This document shows positions 17,098 to 25,029 of a stretch of DNA of 64,000 nucleotides, in pieces (the stretch's first letter is position 1; each line of letters begins with the position of its first letter). A program made the position numbers and the translations under genes. The notes under the pieces are model-generated. The model ran no database searches, had not been told where the DNA came from, and saw only the letters and a program-made list of their open reading frames with translations. Source of the stretch: an uncultured Psychroserpens sp. (GTDB lineage: Bacteria; Bacteroidota; Bacteroidia; Flavobacteriales; Flavobacteriaceae); contig NZ_CANLNS010000004.1 of NCBI RefSeq assembly GCF_947492715.1, positions 273,082 to 337,081 on the forward strand. The letters are read 5' to 3'.

Positions 17098-19524
17098 ATG
17101 AAGATATCATATAACTGGTTAAAACAATTTTTAAAAACGGACTGGTCGGCAGAAGAAACGGGTGAATTACTTACCGATTTAGGATTAGAAATTGAAGGTA
17201 TAGAAAGCTACCAATCTGTAAAAGGAGGCTTAGAGGGTATTGTTATAGGTGAAGTATTAACCTGCGAACAACACCCAAATGCAGATCGATTAAAAGTAAC
17301 AACCGTTAATATTGGAACCGATGCTCCTCTTCAGATTGTATGTGGTGCCCCCAACGTAGCGGCAGGACAAAAAGTACCCGTTGCCACCATTGGAACAACT
17401 CTATATACAGAAGAAGGTGAAGCTTGGAAAATAAAGAAAGGTAAAATAAGAGGTGAGGAAAGTCATGGAATGATTTGCGCAGAAGACGAATTAGGTCTTG
17501 GAAAATCACATGACGGAATCATGGTTTTAGACGAGAAAATTAAAGTAGGCACTTTAGCAGCCGATATCTTTGATATTGAAAATGATCAGGTTTTTGAAAT
17601 TGGATTAACACCAAATAGAGCTGACGCCATGAGTCATTTTGGAACAGCCAGAGATTTAAAGGCAGGTTTACTTCAAAAGGATATTAATACCGAATTAATA
17701 ACACCATCTGTAAGTTCATTTCATGTTGATAGTCGTACATTAAAAATTGATATCGACATTGAAGACTATGATTTAGCACCTCGCTATTGCGGATTAACAA
17801 TTACAGGACTTAAAGTTGAAGATTCACCAAATTGGATACAACACAGGTTAAAAGCTATTGGTATAACACCAAAAAACAACATCGTAGATATAACAAATTA
17901 TGTGTTGCATGAATTGGGACAACCGCTTCATGCCTTTGATGCCGCTAAAATTTCAGGAAACAAAGTCGTTGTTAAAACACTTCCAGAAGGCACAAAATTC
18001 ACAACTCTCGACGACATAGAGCGCGAATTAAGCGCTGAAGATTTGATGATTTGTGATGCCGAAAAGCCAATGTGTATCGCAGGCGTATTTGGTGGGTCTC
18101 ATTCTGGAGCTACCGAAGGTACTACAAGTATTTTCTTGGAAAGCGCCTATTTTAATCCTGTGAGCATTAGAAAAACAGCTAAGCGCCATGGTTTAAACAC
18201 AGATGCTTCTTTTAGATTTGAACGTGGAATCGATCCAAACATTACCGATTATGCCTTAAAGCGCGCAGCCTTACTTATAGTAGATATTGCAGGTGGTGAA
18301 ATTTCTAGCGATGTACTTGATTTTTACCCAAAAAAGATTGAGGATTTTCAGGTACGTCTAAGTTTTGATAATGCTAAGAAATTAATAGGTGAAGAAATTC
18401 CTAGAGAAACTATAAAAAGCATTTTGACGTCTCTTGACATTAAAGTTAATAATGTTACAGAAGCGGGTCTTGGACTTACGGTTCCTGCCTATAGAAATGA
18501 TGTACAGCGTGAAGCCGATGTTATTGAAGAAGTATTACGGGTATACGGATACAACAATATTAATACTACTGAAAAATTAAACGCTTCTATTTCTAACACT
18601 TCTAAATTTGAAGATTATAAACTTCAAAATGTTATTGGAAATCAATTAGCCGCACAAGGGTTTTTCGAAATTCTATCAAATTCATTAACTACGCCACAAT
18701 ATGTAGAGCTTAGTGCTCAATTAAATGAAGATCATAACGTAGAAATGCTTAATCCACTTAGTAACGACTTAAGTGTTATGCGTCAAAGTTTATTGTTCTC
18801 TGGCCTAGAAGCTGTAAGTCATAATATTAACAGAAAGCGAGATAATCTAAAACTTTTTGAGTTTGGCAAAACATACCACAATTATAACGATGGTCGTCAA
18901 GAACACAAGCATTTATCTGTTTTCTTAACTGGAAACAAGAATAGTTTACGTTGGAATACACCAGTACAGAAAAGTGACTTTTTCTATATGAAAGGTATTA
19001 TAAATAGTACACTCCAACGTTTAGGGATTTCTAGATTTAAGGTGTCTCCTATAAAAAATGATGTGTTTAGTGAAGGTATTAGTTTATCTTTAGGAAAAAT
19101 AAAATTAGTAGAGTTTGGTATCGTCAATAAAAAGATATTAAAGCATTTTGGTATTTCTCAGGAAGTATTGTTCGCTGATTTTAATTGGGATAATGTGTTG
19201 GATATGTCTAAGCATAATTCAATTAAATTTAAAAGTATCCCAAAATATCCTGAAGTACGTCGCGATTTTGCTTTACTTTTAGATGATCATATTACATTTG
19301 AAGAGATTGATAAAATTGCCATGCAAACCGAAAAACATCTGCTTAAAGATGTAGATTTGTTTGATGTATATCAAGGTAAAAATCTTCCAAAAGGAAAGAA
19401 AAGTTATGCTGTTAGTTTTATGATTCAAGATGAAAACAAAACGCTAACAGACAAACAAATTGATAAAATTATGAATAAGCTACAAGCCAACTTTGAAAAG
19501 CAACTTGGAGCAGAATTAAGATAA
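17098..19524 (+). CDS. pheT: Phenylalanyl-tRNA synthetase beta subunit
   Basis: 808 residues, the full bacterial PheT length. Domain order matches the family: an EMAP-like tRNA-binding domain at about 40-150 (GIVIGEVLTCEQHPNADRLK, VCGAPNVAAGQKVPVA), the B3/B4 editing region at about 210-375, B5 at about 400-475, the catalytic-like core, and the FDX-ACB anticodon-binding domain at about 715-808 (KYPEVRRDFALLLD). PheT acts with PheS, encoded elsewhere, to charge tRNA-Phe and to edit Tyr-tRNA-Phe. It is followed after six bases by a PAP2 gene. Confidence 0.98.
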   Translation: MKISYNWLKQFLKTDWSAEETGELLTDLGLEIEGIESYQSVKGGLEGIVIGEVLTCEQHPNADRLKVTTVNIGTDAPLQIVCGAPNVAAGQKVPVATIGTTLYTEEGEAWKIKKGKIRGEESHGMICAEDELGLGKSHDGIMVLDEKIKVGTLAADIFDIENDQVFEIGLTPNRADAMSHFGTARDLKAGLLQKDINTELITPSVSSFHVDSRTLKIDIDIEDYDLAPRYCGLTITGLKVEDSPNWIQHRLKAIGITPKNNIVDITNYVLHELGQPLHAFDAAKISGNKVVVKTLPEGTKFTTLDDIERELSAEDLMICDAEKPMCIAGVFGGSHSGATEGTTSIFLESAYFNPVSIRKTAKRHGLNTDASFRFERGIDPNITDYALKRAALLIVDIAGGEISSDVLDFYPKKIEDFQVRLSFDNAKKLIGEEIPRETIKSILTSLDIKVNNVTEAGLGLTVPAYRNDVQREADVIEEVLRVYGYNNINTTEKLNASISNTSKFEDYKLQNVIGNQLAAQGFFEILSNSLTTPQYVELSAQLNEDHNVEMLNPLSNDLSVMRQSLLFSGLEAVSHNINRKRDNLKLFEFGKTYHNYNDGRQEHKHLSVFLTGNKNSLRWNTPVQKSDFFYMKGIINSTLQRLGISRFKVSPIKNDVFSEGISLSLGKIKLVEFGIVNKKILKHFGISQEVLFADFNWDNVLDMSKHNSIKFKSIPKYPEVRRDFALLLDDHITFEEIDKIAMQTEKHLLKDVDLFDVYQGKNLPKGKKSYAVSFMIQDENKTLTDKQIDKIMNKLQANFEKQLGAELR

Positions 19525-19530
19525 AATCTA

Positions 19531-20382
19531 TTGAAAATAAGAGTTTTAATTTTCGGAATAATAACACTAATGAGCGTTCAATTAACAACGGCGCAATCTT
19601 TAGATAATCCTCAACATCAAGACTCTTTAACCGTTTGGCAATTGGCCAAACACGACTTTAGATATACATTAAAAGGTGTTGGACATTCTTTAACGAGACC
19701 ACTTCATTGGAAAGGCAAAGACTTTGCCAAATTAGGTATTCTTGTTGCTGGTACAGCGACCTTAACACTTGCCGATAACCCAACACGTGATTTTTTTCAA
19801 AACCAAAGAGAAGACTTCCCTAAGGTTATTAGAGACTTCGGATGGTACTTCGGCAGTCCGCAAAACTATTTTATGGCTAATGCAGGGCTATACGGATTTG
19901 GTCTACTTACCAAAAATGAAAAAGTAAGAAAAACCAGTGTTCTAATCATTTCATCATCTATTACAACTGGGCTTATCCAAACGTTTAGCAAAAATGCCTT
20001 TGGTAGAGCGCGACCAAGTTCTGGTGAAGATCACCTAGAATTTAGACCCTATGCAAATGACGCAGAGTTTCGATCATTCCCTTCTGGTCACACGATTTTA
20101 TCAATTACTATGGCTCATGCCATTGCAAAACAATTTGATAACCCTTGGGTAAAAGCAGGTATTTACACCATTGGATCTATTCCTCCAATTTCGAGAATGT
20201 TAGATAACGCACACTGGGTAACCGATATCGTCTTTAGTGCAGCTGTTAGTATTATAGTTGTAGATTGTATCGACAAATTTTTATACAACGAAGAGGCCTA
20301 TGATTACCCAAAGAAAAAGAAACAAATTTCATGGAATCTTAGATTTAGTCCTAATCAAATTGGAATTGTTGGATCGTTTTAA
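19531..20382 (+). CDS. PAP2 superfamily phosphatase
   Basis: 283 residues starting at a TTG; the first 22 residues form a signal peptide (MSVQLTTAQ at its end) and no suitable ATG exists, so the TTG is well supported. All three PAP2 motifs are present: KxxxxxxRP (KNAFGRARP), PSGH (FPSGHTIL) and SRxxxxxHxxxD (SRMLDNAHWVTD). The family removes phosphate from lipid phosphates such as phosphatidate or undecaprenyl pyrophosphate, facing the periplasm. The lipid substrate here is not determined. It lies six bases behind pheT and is followed by a short terminator overlapping its stop codon. Confidence 0.9.
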   Translation: MKIRVLIFGIITLMSVQLTTAQSLDNPQHQDSLTVWQLAKHDFRYTLKGVGHSLTRPLHWKGKDFAKLGILVAGTATLTLADNPTRDFFQNQREDFPKVIRDFGWYFGSPQNYFMANAGLYGFGLLTKNEKVRKTSVLIISSSITTGLIQTFSKNAFGRARPSSGEDHLEFRPYANDAEFRSFPSGHTILSITMAHAIAKQFDNPWVKAGIYTIGSIPPISRMLDNAHWVTDIVFSAAVSIIVVDCIDKFLYNEEAYDYPKKKKQISWNLRFSPNQIGIVGSF

Positions 20383-20392
20383 ACGATTTTTT
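20373..20392 (+). terminator. Short hairpin terminator overlapping the PAP2 stop codon
   Basis: ATCGTT (20373-20378) pairs with AACGAT (20382-20387) around a three-base loop, followed by five T. The stop codon lies inside the hairpin. The stem is only six base pairs, so strength is uncertain. Confidence 0.5.
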
Positions 20393-20492
20393 AGAGGCTA
20401 TATGTTCTGTTAAACTATTGTAAAATATTATTACAACCTTGCCTTTAGGACTTAAATAATCCTTAATTTTAACATTCAAAAACAACAACATT

Positions 20493-20993
20493 ATGGCTAC
20501 AGTTACATTAGGCGGAAATACAGTACATACATCGGGAACTTTACCTGCAATTGGATCATTAGCTCCAGATTTTAAATTAACAGCAACAGATTTATCTTCA
20601 AAATCCTTGAGCGATTATGCGAATCATAATCTGGTGCTAAATATTTTCCCAAGCGTAGATACAGGTACTTGTGCTCAATCTATTAGAGCCTTTAATAAAG
20701 AGGCTAGCAATCTAGAAAACACTAAAGTACTTTGTGTTTCTAAAGATTTACCTTTTGCTATGGCTCGTTTTTGCGGTGCCGAGGGCTTAGATAATGTAGT
20801 GAGTTTATCAGATTTTAGAACTGGTGATTTTGGAAAATCTTATGGATTAGATTTTACAGATGGAGCGTTTGCTTCCTTATTATCAAGATGTGTTATTGTT
20901 GTTAATTCTGAAGGAAAAATAATCTATACAGAGCAAGTTCCAGAAATTGCCGATGAGCCAAACTATGAGGCCGCTTTAGAATCTTTAAAGTAA
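20493..20993 (+). CDS. tpx: Thiol peroxidase (atypical 2-Cys peroxiredoxin)
   Basis: 166 residues, standard Tpx length. The peroxidatic cysteine lies in PSVDTGTCAQSIRAFN and the resolving cysteine in LPFAMARFCGAEGL, both in family-typical surroundings. Tpx reduces hydrogen peroxide and alkyl hydroperoxides with thioredoxin as electron donor. The second residue of the usual TPVC motif is changed (TGTC), a variation I regard as compatible with activity. Its stop codon overlaps the ATG of dgkA (TAATG), indicating translational coupling. Confidence 0.95.
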   Translation: MATVTLGGNTVHTSGTLPAIGSLAPDFKLTATDLSSKSLSDYANHNLVLNIFPSVDTGTCAQSIRAFNKEASNLENTKVLCVSKDLPFAMARFCGAEGLDNVVSLSDFRTGDFGKSYGLDFTDGAFASLLSRCVIVVNSEGKIIYTEQVPEIADEPNYEAALESLK

Positions 20994-21361
20994 TGTCGAA
21001 AAAAGAATCCTTTTTAGTAAATAGAGTTAAAAGTGTTGGATATGCCTTTAAAGGTGCTGTTTATTTAGTTCGTACCGAAGCAAGTATAAAAATCCAAGTT
21101 TTTTGCGCTATCGCTGTTACTATCGCTGGATTCTACTATGACATTTCAAAAACCGAATGGCTCTTTCAAATTGCCTTTATAGGATTAGTTATGAGTCTTG
21201 AAGGTATTAACACTGCTATCGAATATATAGCCGACTTTATTCATCCAGACAGGCATGAAACTATTGGAAAAATTAAGGACATTGCAGCAGGAGCTGTATT
21301 TATAGCTGCTGTTTCGGCTGCTATTGCCGCTTTAGTCATTTATATCCCGAAAATTTTCTAA
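20993..21361 (+). CDS. dgkA: Diacylglycerol/undecaprenol kinase, DgkA family
   Basis: 122 residues with three membrane helices, as for DgkA. The conserved active-site segment EGINTAIEYIADF followed by KDIAAGAV matches the family E-x-x-NTAIE...D and KD-x-A-x-A-A-V signatures. The enzyme phosphorylates diacylglycerol or undecaprenol at the inner membrane; Gram-positive-like members prefer undecaprenol, and which applies here is unknown. The start overlaps the tpx stop. It converges with the lipoprotein gene on the other strand with a four-base overlap (CTAA) shared by the two stop codons. Confidence 0.93.
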   Translation: MSKKESFLVNRVKSVGYAFKGAVYLVRTEASIKIQVFCAIAVTIAGFYYDISKTEWLFQIAFIGLVMSLEGINTAIEYIADFIHPDRHETIGKIKDIAAGAVFIAAVSAAIAALVIYIPKIF

Positions 21362-21810
21362 TTTATCGTTACAAGACTGACATTAATAATATCATTGACA
21401 CCTAACTTAGGTACTAATGCATGATAAGTAACATTTGGAGCTTCAGCCGTTGCATTTAAAGTGAACGTTACGGCTAAAGAGAGTTGTCCGTTTTCACAAT
21501 TCTTCACAAGACCATCATAAACAATACTGTCAAATCCATTTGTAAGCCCCTTTTTACCAATAAGTAAATCATAAGCTGTAAAATCAATTTGAGGCATGCA
21601 GTTTCCAGTAACTAAGTCGTCAAAAACCTCTTGAGACCTAATAATAATGAACTCTTCTGTTAAATCAATATCCATTTGATATGGTGTATTAATACACCCA
21701 TATTCATTTTCTAGGCTAGTAATATCAAGAACTACTGGTGAGCACTGGTCATCATCTGAGCAAGAACTAACTAAAACAAACGATAAAATAACAACTATAA
21801 ATTTTCTCAT
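21358..21810 (-). CDS. Small lipoprotein of unknown function
   Basis: 150 residues. The lipoprotein signal ends at Cys17 and is followed by SDDD, close to the acidic lipoprotein export signal that directs proteins to the cell surface in Flavobacterium. The rest is a predicted beta-rich domain with a few further cysteines (QCSP, YGCINTP, GNCMPQ, KNCENG). I recognise no family with confidence. It sits between dgkA and ftsK on the opposite strand, breaking what I recall as a usual gene neighbourhood, so it may be a later insertion. Confidence 0.75.
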   Translation of the reverse strand: MRKFIVVILSFVLVSSCSDDDQCSPVVLDITSLENEYGCINTPYQMDIDLTEEFIIIRSQEVFDDLVTGNCMPQIDFTAYDLLIGKKGLTNGFDSIVYDGLVKNCENGQLSLAVTFTLNATAEAPNVTYHALVPKLGVNDIINVSLVTIN

Positions 21811-21929
21811 AATTTGATCGATATACTTACTAGATGCAAAAATCTATAAAAGGTTGCGTCAAATTTAAAACATCTCTCTAGGATTAACGTTAGTTATTTG
21901 TATTTTTGTTTTATATTAATTACCCTTTA

Positions 21930-24332
21930 ATGGCCAAGAAAAAAACCAAGACTAAAAGAAAAACTAAGACCGTACCTAAATTAAAAAAACCAAACTTTAA
22001 ATTATCAAGTCAGCAGAAATTGATTTTTGGTAGCTTATTAATTATTCTTGGGGTTTTAATGTTTATTGCTTTTTTGTCTTTTTTCTTCACTGGAAAAGCA
22101 GATCAAAGTACACTTACAGAAATTACCTCGCGCAATGTTGAAGCAAAAAATTGGTTAAATAAACTTGGGGCATGGGCAAGCGATTTATTTATTAATAAAG
22201 GGTTTGGTATCGCTTCATTTATATTTTCTGGACTGTTTTTTTTATCGGGTATTTATATCACCTTAGATATTAATAAAGCACGCTTACGACGTCATTGGAT
22301 ATGGGGAACACTCATTGTTATTTGGCTGTCTATCTTTTTTGGTTTTTTCTCACATAAATATGATTCTCTAGGTGGTACAATTGGTTTTGAAATGAATTCT
22401 TTTTTTCAAGATTACATAGGCAAAATAGGTACTGTTTTACTACTCGTTTTTGTTCTTATCTCGTATTTAGCCATTCGGTTTGGCGTTAATGGCGAATCGT
22501 TTGTGAAACTATTTAAACGTGCAAAGAGTGATATTAAAAATGAAATTAATACCGTAGATGAAGACCATAATTTCACAGTAGACAATGACTTATCTGCTGA
22601 AGCTGAAGATATTAAATCTGCCTTTGAACTCAATATCGAAGAGTCTAAACCAAAGGAAGAATCTGTAAAACCAGAATCTGATTTAAAGAAAGAACTTGAA
22701 CCTCAATTAAAAGTTGAAACTAAGGCGGCCATTAAACAAGAGTCTGAACTCGACATTCAAATAGAAGCTGTTGAAGAGGAAGTATCTGAAACCGACAATC
22801 TTTCAGATAAACTCGTTGAGGATTTTGGTCAGTTCGATCCAACATTAGAACTCAGCAAGTTTCAGTTTCCTCCATTAGACTTATTAAAAAAATACGATAC
22901 CGAAGGGATTACTATCAATCAAGACGAGTTAGAAGAAAACAAAAACCGTATTGTAGAAACACTTAGCAACTATAAAATTGGTATTGCAAGTATTAAGGCC
23001 ACGATTGGACCTACAGTAACGTTATATGAAATTGTTCCTGAAGCTGGTGTTCGGATTTCAAAAATCAAGAACTTGGAAGATGACATTGCGTTATCTCTTT
23101 CGGCATTAGGAATTAGAATTATTGCTCCTATACCTGGAAAAGGAACCATTGGAATAGAAGTTCCAAATAAAAATGCAACGATCGTATCGATGCGTTCTGT
23201 GATTGCTTCTCAAAAATTTCAAAAATCTGAAATGGAATTGCCTATCGCTTTTGGAAAAACAATTAGCAACGAAACCTTTGTTGTAGATTTAGCCAGAATG
23301 CCACATATGCTAATGGCTGGTGCCACAGGGCAAGGTAAGTCGGTTGGTTTAAACGCAGTTCTAACATCCTTGCTTTATAAAAAACATCCTGCCGAAGTAA
23401 AATTTGTTTTAGTAGATCCTAAAAAAGTAGAACTTACATTATTTAACAAAATTGAACGTCACTATTTGGCTAAATTACCAGACAGTGAAGATGCGATTAT
23501 TACAGATAATACAAAGGTTATTAACACCTTAAATTCGCTTTGTATTGAAATGGACAACCGTTACGAGATGCTTAAAAATGCAATGTGTCGTAACATCAAA
23601 GAATATAATACGAAGTTTAAAGCTCGTAAATTGAATCCAAATGATGGTCATCAATTCTTACCATATATAGTATTAGTTGTTGATGAGTTTGCAGATTTAA
23701 TTATGACAGCTGGAAAAGAAGTAGAAACACCAATTGCTCGCTTGGCGCAACTTGCACGTGCTATTGGGATTCATTTAATTATAGCAACCCAACGTCCTTC
23801 TGTAAATGTTATTACTGGTATTATTAAAGCTAATTTCCCAGCGCGTATTGCTTTTAGAGTAACATCAAAAATTGACTCACGTACTATTTTAGATGGTTCT
23901 GGCGCAGATCAATTAATTGGTCGTGGTGATATGTTATACACTTCTGGAAATGATATTACAAGAATACAATGTGCTTTTGTTGACACACCCGAAGTTGAAA
24001 GAGTAACCGAATTTATTGGTGGTCAAAAGGCTTATCCTGAAGCCCATTTACTTCCTGAATACGTTGGTGAAGAAAGTGGCACAAGTCTTGATAATAACAT
24101 TGAGGATAGAGATAAGTTGTTTAGAGAAGCGGCCGAAATTATTGTAATAGCACAACAAGGTTCTGCCTCTTTATTACAACGAAAACTAAAATTAGGTTAT
24201 AATAGAGCTGGACGATTAATAGACCAACTTGAAGCTGCCGGAATTGTTGGTGGTTTTGAAGGAAGCAAAGCCAGACAGGTTTTAGTTCCTGATTTAGTGG
24301 CCCTAGACGAATTATTATCAAACGAAACTTAA
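21930..24332 (+). CDS. ftsK: DNA translocase FtsK
   Basis: 800 residues from the ATG at 21930 (MAKKKTK...); an upstream in-frame start would add eight unlikely residues. A basic N-terminus is followed by four membrane helices (about 30-185), an acidic linker (about 195-300), then the alpha/beta RecA-like motor with Walker A GATGQGKS at about 464-471 and Walker B VVDEFADL. The C-terminal winged-helix gamma domain (LQRKLKLGYNRAGRLIDQLE) reads chromosome orientation sequences. FtsK couples septum formation to chromosome segregation. The linker is short compared with E. coli FtsK, as in many Bacteroidota. A -7-like TATTTTTG at 21901-21908 may be its promoter. Confidence 0.98.
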   Translation: MAKKKTKTKRKTKTVPKLKKPNFKLSSQQKLIFGSLLIILGVLMFIAFLSFFFTGKADQSTLTEITSRNVEAKNWLNKLGAWASDLFINKGFGIASFIFSGLFFLSGIYITLDINKARLRRHWIWGTLIVIWLSIFFGFFSHKYDSLGGTIGFEMNSFFQDYIGKIGTVLLLVFVLISYLAIRFGVNGESFVKLFKRAKSDIKNEINTVDEDHNFTVDNDLSAEAEDIKSAFELNIEESKPKEESVKPESDLKKELEPQLKVETKAAIKQESELDIQIEAVEEEVSETDNLSDKLVEDFGQFDPTLELSKFQFPPLDLLKKYDTEGITINQDELEENKNRIVETLSNYKIGIASIKATIGPTVTLYEIVPEAGVRISKIKNLEDDIALSLSALGIRIIAPIPGKGTIGIEVPNKNATIVSMRSVIASQKFQKSEMELPIAFGKTISNETFVVDLARMPHMLMAGATGQGKSVGLNAVLTSLLYKKHPAEVKFVLVDPKKVELTLFNKIERHYLAKLPDSEDAIITDNTKVINTLNSLCIEMDNRYEMLKNAMCRNIKEYNTKFKARKLNPNDGHQFLPYIVLVVDEFADLIMTAGKEVETPIARLAQLARAIGIHLIIATQRPSVNVITGIIKANFPARIAFRVTSKIDSRTILDGSGADQLIGRGDMLYTSGNDITRIQCAFVDTPEVERVTEFIGGQKAYPEAHLLPEYVGEESGTSLDNNIEDRDKLFREAAEIIVIAQQGSASLLQRKLKLGYNRAGRLIDQLEAAGIVGGFEGSKARQVLVPDLVALDELLSNET

Positions 24333-24372
24333 ATATAATATTCCGCGAAAGCGAAAAAAAATAATAGAGACC

Positions 24373-25014
24373 ATGAAACAGATAATTGTAGTATTAGCAT
24401 TTTTAATTGGAGCTTTTGGATTTTCCCAAGATTCAAAAAAAGCAGAAGCCTTACTCAATGAAGTCTACAACAAAGTAAATACATACGAGAATATTTCAAT
24501 TGATTTTAAATACGTTTTAGAAAACACGAGTGAAAACATCAAACAAGAAACGCGAGGTGATGTTGCTATGCAAGGCGAAAAGTACTTGTTAAACATACTT
24601 GGTGTAACACGTTTATTTGATGGCAAAAATTTATATACTATAAGTCCAGAAGATGAAGAAGTAACGATTTCTTCAGATAATTCAGAAGACGAAAACACTA
24701 TAACACCAAGTAAGATGATGTCTTTTTATAAAGACGGATATACCTACGCCATGGATATAATTCAAGACGTGAACGGAAGAAAAATACAGTTTGTAAAACT
24801 AAATCCTATTGATACTAATTCTGAAATAAAAGATGTATTCTTAGGTATCGATGCTAAAACAAAGCATATTTACAGACTTATTGAAATTGGGAAAAATGGA
24901 ACAAAAACCACTTTAACTGTTAATTCTTTTAAAACGAACGAACCGATTTCGAAAACCTTATTTACTTTTGACAAAACCAAGTACAAAGATTATTATATCA
25001 ATAAGCTAGATTAG
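24373..25014 (+). CDS. LolA-like outer-membrane lipoprotein carrier
   Basis: 213 residues with a signal peptide (cleavage near GFSQ at 19). The rest is the LolA/LolB half-barrel fold: helix ALLNEVYNKVNTYENISIDF, then beta strands with RGDVAMQGEKYLL and FDGKNLYTI. LolA carries lipoproteins across the periplasm from LolCDE to the outer membrane. It lies between ftsK and an LptF/G-like gene, 40 and 15 bases away, so expression in one unit is likely. A short CGC-GAAA-GCG hairpin occurs in the ftsK-lolA gap. Confidence 0.88.
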   Translation: MKQIIVVLAFLIGAFGFSQDSKKAEALLNEVYNKVNTYENISIDFKYVLENTSENIKQETRGDVAMQGEKYLLNILGVTRLFDGKNLYTISPEDEEVTISSDNSEDENTITPSKMMSFYKDGYTYAMDIIQDVNGRKIQFVKLNPIDTNSEIKDVFLGIDAKTKHIYRLIEIGKNGTKTTLTVNSFKTNEPISKTLFTFDKTKYKDYYINKLD

Positions 25015-25029
25015 GTTAACCATCCACTT

